The notes below the pieces were generated by a model. The model did no database searches and was not told the origin of the DNA. It worked only from the letters and a program-made list of their open reading frames with translations. A stretch of 64,000 bases of DNA from positions 1 through 64,000 of the forward strand of contig JAYMGJ010000285.1 in NCBI GenBank assembly GCA_037178675.1, read 5' to 3'. Source of the stretch: Scleroderma bovista. Taxonomy: Eukaryota > Basidiomycota > Agaricomycetes > Boletales > Sclerodermataceae. Positions 47,801 to 59,090 of this stretch are shown one piece after another; position 1 is the stretch's first letter; the number at the start of each line of letters is the position of its first letter. Position numbers and translations under genes: made by a program.

Positions 47801-49383
47801 ACTGGGTCAGTCTTTTTGCAGATTTATGGAACATTTGTTGCCTTTGGCCAACTGTCTTCCCAGCTTCAGTATACTGTGTACTCTCCTCAAACTTTGTGAG
47901 TATTTTTTGTCAGGTTTCAGGGTAATCCTTCTTGAACAGCTCGTAGCACCGCCTGTGGACTGTGACCACTGAATTATGATTAGTATACAATGATACATCA
48001 CTTGCACCATACCCTTACATTTAGTATCAGTAGTGCCAACTTGTGCTCCAGTCTTCCAGAGGCAATTAAGTTCATCCTGGGTGTTCTGGGAAAAATACTT
48101 GGAATACTTGTTCCAGTCATTTGCCGAGTTCAAACGTGCATATTTCTTCACAAAGCGATCAATTAATTGTTGGGGTGGTTGACCAGAACGGACTGCGAGG
48201 TCAGTAAGGTATGTAGTGATATGGTCAAGTCCCTCTTGGACCATATCTAGAACAGCGTTGGACGGTCTTCCAACCACAAATTGGCTGCCCTCGCTGTCAT
48301 CCAAATCAACATGGCTCTCTTCATTGGGGGGCAAGGCAGCTGCATCCGCAGACGGAGTATACGAAGTCTACCAGTGTAGAAGTGAGTTAGTAAGTGAAGG
48401 TTCATCCCCAGATGGAATAACATGCCTCCACAGGTTGATCGGCTTGAGCTGGCTCAAAGCCTAGTGCATCCAGCGCTGCACTAGGTGCAAGCCCTGGATT
48501 GGCAGGGGGTATGATAGCGGCCCCATCATGTGACATTGCCATAGATGTTGCAACCTCAGGTCTGGGCATATCAGACCCCAACTTGGCATCCGAACGCAGT
48601 GTTGGCTGAAGCTGCATGGAGGTCGGGTTGTCCACAGATGAAACATTTGATTCCTTTGCCAGAGCAGTCAGTTTATGGCATTGAAGTAATGGTAGATGTA
48701 CATACTTCGTGGGGGCACGTGGGAGGCTCGGAGGATGAGGGGTACATACCACCAATGGGTGGAGCACAAGGCTCGCGAGAGTGTAAGTGCTTGGCTGTCA
48801 GGACTTCTGGCCCACCAGAAGGCTCTCGCAAGGCTTCTTGAGTCATAGGCGGGACCTCTAACAAAGCTCCCAAAATTAGTATCATTCACAATGGAGAAAG
48901 TCAAATGACCTACCAGCTACACTAGCAGTTGGGATAGCAGGAGCCTCGCCTCCACTCCAAAGTGGCTCGGAGACCTTACCCTTGGGCATTGGTGACCCTT
49001 GAGAGCCTAGTGAAATGGTTAACAAATATGCATGGCAACCAACGACAGCCGACCATACCAGTGGCTACAGAATTTTTTCTTTGTAAAAAGTCAATCAAAA
49101 CTGTATCGTCGGCGGATTGAAATAGTTCAGAGACGCATCCAATCTCCAGTTCCTCGAGGAACGGATTGATTTCTAGAGACTTGTTGGGGTTTTCTGTGAT
49201 AGAGGACAGCATGGTCTGATGAGTGCGACAAATTCGCGCCTTGGATATGAGGCCGCCATCACGGTCTGTGGCTTTGATGGAAGTGCGAAGCTGAGTGGGG
49301 GTCAGAACGGGAGGCGCGGTTGCATTCAGACAGCCCCCACCGCCCACTTGTATTTCAATGGAATCTACATCTAACTTGGACAT
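44804..49383 (-). pseudogene. 5' part of Agaricomycete repetitive multi-exon gene
   Basis: A minus-strand gene of a multicopy Agaricomycete family I recognise only by pattern. It starts near ATG 49383 (MSKLDVDSIEIQ). Landmarks in order: LIDRFVKKYARLNSANDWNKYSKYF (about 48070-48170); FAALSKTHGIEAAFVMAGSI then LGYSYTMPGAED (about 47645-47755); DAIIGHFKAHIY (about 47520-47550); LVCIHWPNAVLFPGQ and KGVSDLTVLESAQVITALRD (about 47010-47170); IPVIHGAPP and GKRVFFNGKVDYEGPARLP (about 46800-46925). A basic Ser-rich tail and then the tandem exon array follow. The family has no known function and behaves like repetitive DNA. The Ty3 insertion separates it from its last exons, so I call it disrupted. Exon limits were not all resolved. 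Confidence 0.6.
45302..46090 (-). repeat. Tandem array of exon-plus-intron modules, period about 120 bp
   Basis: About seven head-to-tail units. On the minus strand each holds an exon of about 85 nt that begins near CAGTGGACCCTCTGCAG and encodes a Pro/Gln/His-rich segment. A 34-nt intron-like spacer follows, from GTAAGTTGTCGCACATAAAA to CCCTGTTTGTCAG. The central units (about 45600-45950) are nearly identical and the flanking ones diverged. In two units (about 45478-45484 and 45721-45726) the donor GT is AT. Unequal crossing-over among the units is the likely origin. Confidence 0.85.
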
Positions 49384-49441
49384 GTTGAGCTGCTGAGTGG
49401 TCTGGTTGGAATGGGGATCTGAGTCTGACAATATTCAGAAA

Positions 49442-50433
49442 ATGATGCCTCTTGCACCTCAACCACCACCTTCCGTTTTGGGACAGGCCTCTGCCCCACC
49501 CAAACATCAGTGTTCTCACTCATCGCCATGCATGATCCTTCTCTCAGAGATTGGAAAGTGTTACCATGCCTTCCCCAAAGGCACCTTTCGGTCTCGATTC
49601 GCTCCCCCTGCGATCCCCTGCTCGGTCCTCCATCACGTTGACGCTCACCCATTCTACTGGTCCTGGACCACGAAAGCTGGCCCCAATGCTGGCAAATCCT
49701 TCGCCATTCCCACTGTCCTGACCTCATGTCCAAAGGCTGTCCAGTGGATAGTCTCTATCTTCCATGCCTTCAAAACGCAGCTCACCCCTCAGGTGCTTGA
49801 CCAGGAGACGGGCAGGGTTCTCCCTGCCTATGTCAAGTTATATCAGAACAACATGCTGATGCACCTGCATGCTCAGCTGGCTTGCCTTCGAGTGGGCAAA
49901 CCCCCCCTGCTTCTGCCCCCCCTTGCGCCACCCCCCGGTCAGCTGCAACTAGAGCCCCCCAACCTCCCCTTAGCGTCATCGCAGAGCTCCAAAAGGAGAT
50001 CGCAGCCCTGTGAGCCGAGGTCCAGGCCCTTCGACTCATGCATGAGGCAACTACACTACCCCCCCTTTCACCACACACTGCCCCCACTGTGGTGCCGCCT
50101 CACCCTCCCTCCTCTTCTGCCACCTTGTCTATGTCCATAGTGCAGGAGGGAGTCGCCCACCCAGACCACCAGTGGCTGCAGTCTGTCATCGACAACCAGT
50201 ACTGCCCACCAGCATTCAAACATATCGACTCCTCTATGGTCCCATCCTACCCTCTCGTCATCCCTGAGGACGTTCAACAGGTTTTGCAGGTGATCTACGA
50301 GGCGGACGTCTGGTTCATGGGTTTTGACTCCAATGGTGACCTCTGCATTGCCATCCGCTCCCCCGCTGAGTTGATCATTGCAGCAGTTGTCATTCAGGTG
50401 GGTGCCCTTCTACCCCCTCCCCCCATCTGGTAG
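49442..50433 (+). pseudogene. Decayed plus-strand gene, divergent from repetitive gene
   Basis: Starts at ATG 49442/49445 (MMPLAPQPPP), about 60 nt from the divergent minus-strand gene. It is open through YHAFPKGTFRSRFAPPAI, HPFYWSWTTKAGPNAGKSFA and VQWIVSIFHAFKTQLTPQ. It then enters C-rich DNA where the frame shifts, because a coiled coil (VIAELQKEIAAL, then AEVQALRLMHEA) and the later DVWFMGFDSNGDLCIAIRSP lie in the next frame. A TGA interrupts that coiled coil (about 50012). The end is near 50433. Family not recognised. Its close divergent pairing with the repetitive gene suggests the two may form one unit. Confidence 0.5.
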
Positions 50434-51103
50434 CCCTTGGCCCTTATCCCCCCCCTCTTCCCCTGCCCAGCCCATTGGTACCCTTTCGAGAACATAGTGC
50501 TTGGGGGGTGGCATACGCCCCCCACGGCCCGTGCTCACTGGGCATTACCAGGGAAACGGGCGTGTGGCCAGAAATGGACTGAGCCTTCATTTAACAGTAG
50601 TATAGCTGTACACTTTGTATCGGTAGTGGAGTGTGATATAGGGTAGACTACCCTAAGTACACTATAAAACTGATTTAAAATATATATATATATATTCAGA
50701 AAGCGATTCAAGCCCTTACATTGGCATTCATCCTGGGAAATCAACAGAGTGCACGGTAACAACAGCTGGATTAAATTATGTTTATATTTTGATGCAAGGA
50801 ATGCTGGACTAACCTTGGAAGGAAGATTGAGGAAATGAGATGTTCGTTGATGGCGAACTCAATCACTTCCACCCCAAACCGAACTTGCCCTATATGATGT
50901 TAATGAATCAAATAAATATTAGCCTCATCACTGACGTGGGACCAGTGGATCGATCAATATGTTGTCAAGGGATACTTCAGATCCGGGTGAGGCTCTCTGC
51001 AACAGAGTGGTGCACATGGCGGCGCACGGCGCACCCATAATGACAAGAAGAGGGGGAGAGGGTCAGAAAGACGCTGAGTGTTGTATCGACAAAGCCATAC
51101 TGT
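50434..51103. other. Spacer with (AT)n tract and small hairpin
   Basis: No gene. GGGTAG-A-CTACCC at 50641-50653 is a perfect 6-bp hairpin, and an (AT)n run sits at about 50680-50695. From about 50985 the sequence resembles 52690-52790, the unit into which several LTR elements were inserted. Confidence 0.5.
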
Positions 51104-52358
51104 TGTCATATCCATACTTTTCCCAGTCACAACTCCAGTCTAACCCTGGCCCGCCTGACCACTCCTTAGGCATAGATGCAACTCCGGATCTAGTCCAGCC
51201 ATCTCCAGCCCCATAGCTGCACTCCAGCTCAACTCCGGTCACTATGTCCATCTCCACCTCAGGACTAACCCCTATCTTCCTCTAGACAGATCCGCGGTCT
51301 AACTCCTCCATGTCGGACCTGTACCTACCATTAGTCGCTACTCCGGTTTCAGTCCGGCCACTCCCTTTGTCTGGTCTGCAACCTAGCCCAACTCTGGCTG
51401 GTACATCCAACTCCGGCTCAGGTCTGCTCCTGTTCCGCTCCGCTTCCCCTGATAGGTCCACCAATGGCCTTGGACATTTCCATGTCCAACTCCGGACCTT
51501 CCTCCGGCTACTCTGCCCTTCCTCCAGTCGTACACTCCCTCCGCTCTTGCACTTCCTCCAGTCCCACTTCCTCCGGTTCCACTTCCTCTGGTCCTGGACA
51601 TCGCTCCAGACTTAACATTAGTTAAGTCCACCTCCAACCCTTACTTGTCCTCTTCCGACCTAGTTCCCTTTACCTACTTGTCCCTGCATCTGCTCCGTCG
51701 TCCCTGTAATCCTAGTTCCCCGTTTCTGCTTCCGCTCTGGTTTATTTTCCTGTCCCTGCTTTATTTTCTTGTACCTGGTTTATTTTCCTGTCTGCTTCTG
51801 CTCCATCCCTTGTCCCGACTAAGGTGTTTACTTGTCACCGTATGTACTCACCCTAGTTCTCATTACTATATAAACTACCATACTCCGGCCTAGTAGATCC
51901 TTAGATCAAATCTCGACTAAGATACTCCCCACTCTGTACTACCCACCATGCTCTCCTAATCCCATCTTGTTCTCCTGAACTCCGGCCAACTCCGGCCTCC
52001 GTCCTATCTCGTCCCCTTGGTCCTATGTCCAATCCTAGCAAGTCTCCTACTTGCACGAGGGCAAAAGCCACCTCTGTCCCAGACTCGACGCTAGATCAGG
52101 ACTTATCCCGCCTCTGGGATGTCCTTCACTCCGGACAAGCTGTGCTCAACTCCGGACCACTTTCCCGTGGTCCAGACTTACTCCGCAAAAACCTGGACTT
52201 ACTCCCTGTGATCCTCTAGTGCCCGGACTTCGTTCATTTGACCCGGACTTGACTCTCCGCACTAACTAGCACCTACTAGTGTCTGGACTTACCTCCTCAT
52301 TAGTTCCCTGCACCTCTGGACCTCCTAGTAAGATCATCGAGGAGAACCAGTCTTGACA
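51104..52358 (+). mobile_element. Solo LTR, 1,255 nt
   Basis: Begins TGTCATATCC and ends CTTGACA, flanked by the 5-bp duplication ACTGT (51099-51103 and 52359-52363). It contains TATATAAAC (about 51870), giving plus orientation. The text is dominated by CTCCGG/ACTCCGG-type motifs. No internal element sequence adjoins it, so it is the product of LTR-LTR recombination. An inverted, slightly shortened relative lies at 61238-62452. Confidence 0.88.
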
Positions 52359-52363
52359 ACTGT

Positions 52364-52930
52364 CCACATTGATAGGAAGCTGGGGAACCAGTCCCTATCT
52401 TGAGTGGGAGGACCAGACCGCAGGCTGAAGCTGGCGAGAATCAGAAATGTCAATAATTAAAGAACTAGACCTTACCTTGAGCAGGAACAACCTGTCATAA
52501 CGAGGCGCAAGGATGGTTATTACGGACTATAGTAGGCCACACATGCGAAAAGGATGGCAATGTCAGAGGACATCACAGAATTGTCATTGGCCATCAGTAC
52601 CTATCGTAAATGGTAATGATGCATACAAGAATGTCGCAAGAAATAGAACACTAACGTTGATTCTAATGAAGTCGGTCATTGGCCCTCTGCAGCAGAGTGG
52701 CGCACATGACACCACACGTCACGTCCATATTAATAAGAAGCTGAGGGGGAGGGGGTCAGAAAGATGCTGAACGTTATATAGACGAACCCGTCACGTCCAC
52801 ATTGATAAGAAGCTGGGGAACCAGTCCTTACATCGAGTGGGAGGACCGGACCGCGAGTTGAAGCTGGAGAGAATTAGAAACGTCAATGTTGATTAAAGGA
52901 ACTAGACCTTACCTTCAGCAGGAGGAGCGT
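52364..52930. repeat. Tandemly repeated host unit, about 430 bp
   Basis: The sequence TCCACATTGATA(G/A)GAAGC + TGGGGAACCAGTCC... occurs at about 52364 and again at about 52788, followed by the same GGACC...GACCTTACCTT run. The second unit is broken by the miniature LTR element at 52931 and resumes at 54546 and again, after the next insertion, at 56698. Confidence 0.75.
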
Positions 52931-53210
52931 TGTAGAGACAGTCCTGTCTCTGGGTGTGTAGATTGGTAGTACTGATACTGGACTCTTACCTTAGCTATGT
53001 AGGCTTGTACTTAGCTTACTAAGCAAAAAAAAAATCCTTCTCTTCAGTGTATATCTTTGAGCTCAGTCTTGGAGTGACTGAACCACCCTTCCACTCTCTA
53101 GTTTCTTAGTATCCTTAGTCCTTGGGAGCCTTGCCAGACCTCCAGAAGTCCCTGGGTCGAATGCACCTCATCTGAGGGAGCAGCCACCCAAACACTTTGT
53201 TCTCTTTTCA
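52931..53210 (+). repeat. Left LTR of miniature element
   Basis: 280 nt, TG...CA. Contains an A9-10 run after CTTACTAAGC, the main place where it differs from the right copy. Confidence 0.9.
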
Positions 53211-53212
53211 AC

Positions 53213-53234
53213 TGGAGCCCACCGCGAGGGATTT
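53213..53234 (+). promoter_or_regulatory. Primer binding site of miniature element
   Basis: Begins TGGAGCCC two bases after the LTR. Its complement reads as a tRNA 3' end (…GGTGGGCTCCA preceded by a T-arm-like TCCCTCGC). Which tRNA cannot be settled here. Confidence 0.6.
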
Positions 53235-54261
53235 CTGTGTCTTGGCACTCCCTATCCTCTTTCTAGGTCCCTCTTAACCAACTACAGTCACTCCTTTGAA
53301 GTTTCCATCATTTTCCCTTGAGTTTTCAGCATCTTCTCCTCCTGCCTCCCTCGAGTTTGGCGCATATCTCGCTCCCTTTTGCGCCGGATCTTTCGCTTTT
53401 CTGGAATCAAGATCTACTCGTCGAGGGCTTTCGAATGGTGCCTGGGTCATCGCGATTGGTCCAGCGGTCGCGGAGATATTCGCATTTTCGCATTTGGGTG
53501 GAGTTTGGGACTGATAGGTCGATATCTCGGGATCTAAGGCTCGTCCTGCTTCATCCTTTCGTGTCCTAACCCTTCTGTACTATGGCAACACCATCCTATC
53601 ACGCCGCGTCCATCCGTCCAGCCGTTCCCTCGCTATGCTGCGCTTCTCCTCCTCCCCCCCTCTTTCTGAGATTCGTCCATTCTGCCTCTGTTTCTCGACC
53701 GGCCCTTTCGTCCTTTTAGTCTCTAGTTCTCTCGATCTCGTCGATTTCGTATACGTTTTTACGTCGCGCGTTTCCCTTGCCGTTCCGGAGATATTCGCAT
53801 TTTGGAGTCCAGAGAGGAGGGAGAATGATCCGCATCTATGTCGACGGTTTCTGCGCTGGTCCCTTATCGCTTCTAGGGCCAAGTACTACTCGATGAGGGC
53901 TTTCTAAAGCCACCTTGATCGCCCCAATCGCCCCAGCCATTCTGGAGATACCTCCAATTCTTCGCCCTTGTCCTCCTCCCCCTCCGCTTTTTGCCTTTTT
54001 TAGGTGCTCTCTCCTATCCTCCTGCCTCAGGACTGCTTCTTCTGCCATTCCCCATCCTTGTTAGTCAACCTCTTGCCGTCCTTAGGTCTGGGGACCACTC
54101 TGATGACGTGCGGAGTGTTCGTGTTCCCAGGGTTATGTGAGTCTGTGCGTTTTTGATGGACTGTTTGGTGTTTTGGAAGGTTTAGTGGGTCTTTGGTTAT
54201 GGTTTGGTGTGGTTGGTGAGTGCCTGACTGGGGACAGTCAGTGTTTCAAGTGCCTGGGAGG

Positions 54262-54545
54262 TGTAGAGACAGTCCTGTCTCTGGGTGTGTAGATTGGTAG
54301 TACTGATACTGGACTCTTACCTTAGCTATGTAGGCTTGTACTTAGCTTACTAAGCAAAAAAAAAAAAGATCCTTCTCTTCAGTGTATATCTTTGAGCTCA
54401 GTCTTGGAGTGACTGAACCACCCTTCCACTCTCTAGTTTCTTAGTATCCTTAGTCCTTGGGAGCCTTGCCAGACCTCCAGAAGTCCCTGGGTCGAATGCA
54501 CCTCATCTGAGGGAGCAGCCACCCAAACACTTTGTTCTCTTTTCA
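54262..54545 (+). repeat. Right LTR of miniature element
   Basis: 284 nt, same ends as the left copy, preceded by a GGGAGG purine run that may be the polypurine tract. Confidence 0.9.
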
Positions 54546-54596
54546 GCGTGTCATAACAAAGAGCAAGGATGGTGATTGCGAACTACAGCAGGCCGC

Positions 54597-56693
54597 TGTC
54601 ACGCACCAAACAGGTTTGGTACAGTGAACATGGAAGATAACGCCTATATTGAATGATCCTTATGCGAAGGATAAGCACGACGGACCCTCATCGTAGCCAT
54701 CTATCGCACAAGAAGACTATCCTGATGCGAGAGATGAATGCCAATGCAGACAGTCATCTATCGCATGAGAACCGCCAAGAAGCAGAAGAAACTGAAGGAA
54801 TAACGTCAATTGTGGTATGAGAAAGGAATGCACACGTCTGCAGTCCAACTCCCATACCAGAACGATCAAAGAAGCCGAAGAATTGATGGAGAAACGAAGG
54901 AGAAAGAGAAGAAATGATTTTTAGCGCCCAAACATCATTTTTAGGCGCCCAGTGCCGGCATTCCGATATTTTGAATAGCTCCGTCGTTTCTGAAGCTATC
55001 AGGCATGTGACTATACCATCAGAGAGCCTAGAATGTGGTCTATCTGCCTGTCAAGTTCCGACGCAAATCCGTTCATTTCCCACGGAGATATTCCCCCCGC
55101 AATCCAGACGTTTGCTTCATCGCTCACTATGGAGTCCGTATTTTCTCTGGATCATTTCTCCGCTATTGCTGCAGATCTCCACTATGTCCTGCTCTTAGGA
55201 CAGCCTCTCCCAGAGTTCCCGTGCACTGCCTGGCACATATCTTCCCAGCCTGCTCCCTCAGTCCCTCTCGTTCTCGGTCAGCGCATTCTCCTCATCAGTC
55301 CTGCGTCAAGGACGTACTTTGGTCATCTTAGGTCTATTGTCAAGCTTGAGAAGTCTTCTCTGGTCATCTCTGTGTCTCCTGAGCCCTCAGCCTATGGTCC
55401 CTTCCTCCCAGATACTTGCCATGACCATCTTCCTCTGTCGTTTGTCTCGCTTCCCTGGATGCGTCGAATTCAATACTCTATGCACTTCCCTACTTTCAGA
55501 CGACGTCCCCCAGCACCATGACAGTTATTCCCCCACTTTATTGGCTATTAGGAAGAAGAACCCTCTCTCGTTCTTTCCCAGAAGAGAGCTCGTCAAGGGA
55601 GCCCATGGTTGCGCTTCAGCGGCGCTAGAACACATGCACTATACCTTAGTGTATGCTGACCCCCCAAAAAGACCTCTGGACCCCTGGTACCCTTCTTGTG
55701 GCTGTTTTGTCTCGGATCAATTCCCCTGTTTATCTCAGATCTTCCCCATTGTTGTCCCATCAAATTCCTGATGGTACACAGCCCCCCATCAAACTTCTTA
55801 GGCTGTGCATCAATGACTCCTTCTGCTGTGCAGTGACTCATCCCTTGCTTACTGATGCTCTCTTGCCATCAGTATTACTCTATCCCTTTCGCATTTTTGG
55901 TATATTACTCAGCTGATGACTCACTCCCTTACCAATCAATCTTGTCATGCAGCTTACTCATTCCTTTACTCAGCAGCTTATTCATGCTTCCTATGCTTAC
56001 TCATTCCTGCTTATCCCTTGCTTACTGATCGCTTACAAACCCCTTACAAAGCTCTTACCAATCCCTTGCCAATCCTTGACAAATTCTGCTTACTCCCTTC
56101 TCTTTTTGTACTTTAATGCTGTGCCCCCCCATGTATTTAAACCCCTGGGCTCAGCCCAGTGAAAGAGACCCAATTGCACGAAATTATCCCTCTCTCAGAC
56201 TCTCTCAGTCAGTATCCCCTCAGTTCTTTGAGTCTTGTAGGCTTCAGTGAAGGTCTAAAGGCTCTGATATCTCAAGTTTATTCAGTCTATTCAAGTCTAA
56301 GTGTTTCTCTAGGCTCAAGCGGAGTCTAGCCAGTCAATCCTTCATCTCTCAGTGCTTCTGGACGTCAGGAGCCCCCTTGCCCCTTTGCTGCACCAACCTC
56401 TAGGTGTAGTATCACTGTTTCAGTCCCAGTCAACCCAATCCCCGCTTTGACACTTCCTAGGCTTTAGGAAGAGTCTAGACCCCTATCCCCTTCGTCTTCT
56501 ATTACTCCTGTACCCCAGGAGTATCCTGCATCACTGTCTGCATCACCCTGTTGGTGTAGATCCCCTTTCCCCCTCCTCAGCATATCCTCTCTGGACACCA
56601 CGGAGGTAAACCACCACTCGCACATTTTCGTAGTCCTTTGTTGGTGTTGTGTTTGGGTTATTACTCCGACCCAAATCAACACTTTGACTCACA
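54597..56693 (+). mobile_element. LTR-like insertion, 2.1 kb (solo LTR or non-autonomous)
   Basis: Starts TGTCACGCACC and ends TTTGACTCACA, with CCGC on both sides (54593-54596 and 56694-56697). Removing it restores the repeated host unit. A TATTTAAA box occurs at about 56134. Plus-strand ORFs inside (for example 55033-55521 and 55653-55916) have no recognised domain. It could be a very long solo LTR or a large non-autonomous element; no internal repeat pair was found. Confidence 0.6.
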
Positions 56694-57598
56694 CCGCACA
56701 TGTGAAAAAAATGGTGATGTCGGAGTATATCGCAGGCTCATCATTGGCCCTCAGTACCTATTGTAAACGTTAACATTGCATGTAAGAATGACACATGAAA
56801 TAGAGTGCTGACGTTGAATGAAGCTAATCATTTCTGCCCAAAATTCAAATGGCAAGATGGTGACTGGAAGAGAATCCATGATGGGCGTTAATACAAAGAT
56901 TCTACGAATACAATGAAGTGATTAATTGGGAGAAGGACGAGGCTCGGGAGAGGCTCGTATAGAGCACTGAAGGAGGGGTGAGTTACGGTGCGCGACTGGA
57001 AGAATGTAGATAGACCTATGCTACGCACCATTGTAGTCCCCACCATGAACGCCCAGAATTGCCAAGGAGTGACGGGTCGCAACATCAGAGAAAGGAGTCA
57101 TTCAGCATATGCGTGAGGGTCGCCCGATGTTTGAAATGGTGGGCATTGACCACAGTACAGGAATTGCAGTGTGGAGAGGGAAAGGACGTCAAATTTACTG
57201 TCAGCATGAGGGGAGTCCTAGCTAGCAATGTGGCCAACACATGCAATGACACTGCCCCGTCTTTTTTTGATTCCAGATTAGATGTGTAGGCTCTAATACT
57301 ACTAGGATAAAAAGTCTATTGCGGACCTTCTTTTGTGTTGGCGGAGTTTGGTAGATTCCCACCCAGGATCAATCCAAACTTCAGAGATGCTCCGGCCAGG
57401 TTGGGGTTGAAAATGTGCGCTGTTGTCTTCTTGGTTGCCCAGGCTGACTTCCTCTCTTGGAGGGGTGGCAGTTCATGGTTTTCGGATGGAAGCTATTTGG
57501 GTGGTAGCAGAGCACCATACCAGTGTATCATAATATGCATTTACAAGTCCAAAAAATATCATGATGTGACTGCCAAAGGAGCCACCGCACAACAGCAA
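56694..57598. other. Continuation of repeated host unit; no gene
   Basis: The first 150 nt resemble 52544-52680, including ATTGGCC.TCAGTACCTAT and the run up to GACGTTGA. The rest is unique sequence with no supported gene. Confidence 0.5.
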
Positions 57599-58771
57599 CT
57601 ATAGGCAAAATGATTGAGAACGTGAGACCTTCTTTTGCCGAGATGATCCAGTTCGTGCGACCTTCTCTTTCTGAGATTGTTGTGGGATCTTCTTAGCCCA
57701 ATGCTCCTCCTCCTCCTCCACATGCTCTAAGATATGCTTTGATTGTAAGAGAGCCATCTTATTCTGCCCTTGCATCTCGCATAAGACCACCTCAGTCAAT
57801 TCTTGTGCCATGGCATTATTATTTTGGGGCCAATTATTCCCCTTCAGGTGGTGGGCGAAACACTTGATGGTGTAGCGGTGATCTTGTAGCTTTGCCTTGT
57901 TCTGCCAATAACGGTATGCTGGTAAGGTTTTGATGAGGCCTTCAATGACGCCACCCTGGGTAGCCAAGAGTTGCTCAGCAGTCTCTAAGGACTGCCAGTC
58001 TGCCAGGTCAGGCTGCCAGTAGTGAGTGCGGAAGAGATCTGCCAGATCCTTTAGCAGCATATATAATGAACAACGATCGGTAAAGAGGGGGGGTTGCAAA
58101 TGTGGATCGTTGGAGAACTCGCCATGGGACCCAGGAAATTTGAGTATGTTCTGCGAGACAAGCACACTCCGCTTCATCTCTGCTCCCAACTCAAAAGCTT
58201 CCCGTATAAACTTGCTGTGATGTTCGACAGATAGCGACGACTGTGTGAACATGATAGTGGTCCAGAGCAACAGCCAGAACAATGACTCCAGGTCGTCCTG
58301 GAATGTGTGCACTGCACTTGCATTTTCGATGAGATTGGCAGACATAAATTGCCAGGTGCCCTGTCCACTCATCAGAAAGTAAACAGAAAGCAAAGGAGCG
58401 ACATACCGTGCGTGTAATTCAACGGCAGCTCGCTGTGTTGGTATGTTTTGCAGAGTCCCAATCAATTAAGTATCCATGGCCACCAACAATGATGATGTTG
58501 CCAGGGCTAAGGTCCTAGGTGAAGGATACCCACCGTAATTGCTGCTTGATGTGCTATGGAAAACAAGTCAAATGACATACCAACACATGGATGGATACAA
58601 CTCACCAAGAAGAGCATCGTGAATTGCCTGGACCAGTTCCTTAGAGGAAGTGAATGTCGTTAATGCTGCTCCAACAAGATCTAGGACAAGGCAATAGTGG
58701 ATGTGAGTGTTGAAGTCGCACGTGCACCCAGCGTAAACCGTCGACGAAGTGCGCACAAGACTGCGACCCAT
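57599..58771 (-). pseudogene. FunK1-type protein kinase pseudogene (C-lobe only)
   Basis: Minus strand. Order of pieces: VGAALTTFTSSKELVQAIHDAL (58568-58771), then GILH and SPGNIIIVGGHGYLIDWDSA (about 58450-58540), then GTWQFMSANLI and DDLESLFWLLLW (57599-58465 frame). These match the C-lobe of fungal FunK1 kinases, with the usual HRD, DFD-like (here IDWD) and RTGTWQFMS motifs. The HRD codons are replaced by a four-base CTAG segment, which shifts the frame and creates a stop, and no N-lobe or glycine loop is present upstream. The long 57599-58465 frame ends in a Lys/Gln-rich tail. It cannot encode an active kinase. Confidence 0.8.
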
Positions 58772-58809
58772 ATTAGTGTAGACTTAGTAATAGCCCTCTT
58801 TAGAGTAGA

Positions 58810-58995
58810 TGTTACATGTCACATGTCACACGTCACAGTCACGTGTCACACTATTTGTTGTATATAAACAGTGTTCATCGCTTATATAATATAACAGCTC
58901 TTGACTAGCTACCGCTACCATCTCTGGTTGTGCACTCCACCTAACAGGTGAGTTGGAGTAGCAGTTCCTCTATGTACATAGGTGTTGCTTCAACA
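58810..58995 (+). repeat. Probable 5' LTR of copia element
   Basis: The end is firm (CTTCAACA directly before the primer site). The start is set at TGTTACATG but could be the TGTTG at 58857. Contains GTATATAAAC as a TATA box and an upstream cluster of CACATGTCAC/CACGTGTCAC repeats. Confidence 0.55.
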
Positions 58996-59009
58996 GGTTA
59001 TGAGCCCTG
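58996..59009 (+). promoter_or_regulatory. Half-tRNA primer site (tRNA-iMet anticodon arm)
   Basis: GGTTATGAGCCCTG follows the LTR. It is complementary to the anticodon region of initiator Met tRNA (GGGCTCATAACC), as known for copia-type elements that prime on a tRNA half-molecule. Confidence 0.7.
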
Positions 59010-59090
59010 TGAGTGCACTGTGTGCAGCAATGCACCAGACAGCGCTCCAGCTCCCTGAGTGTCACTTTAACTAGCTTGACGCTGTGGATC

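Larger units (their letters stand above)
52931..54545 (+). mobile_element. Miniature LTR element (TRIM-like), 1.6 kb
   Basis: Two nearly identical LTRs, 52931-53210 and 54262-54545 (280 and 284 nt, the difference being mostly an A-run). Both start TGTAGAGACAGTCC and end GTTCTCTTTTCA. They flank 1,051 nt without any recognisable gag or pol. GCGT occurs on both sides (52927-52930 and 54546-54549), consistent with a 4-bp target duplication. Two bases inside the left LTR lies TGGAGCCCACCGCGAGGGAT (53213 onward), a good tRNA-complementary primer site. It must rely on another element's enzymes. Confidence 0.85.

Noticed and set aside
55033..55916. Long plus-strand ORFs as possible genes
   Set aside because: They lie within an LTR-like insertion, have no recognised domain and no convincing splice structure.
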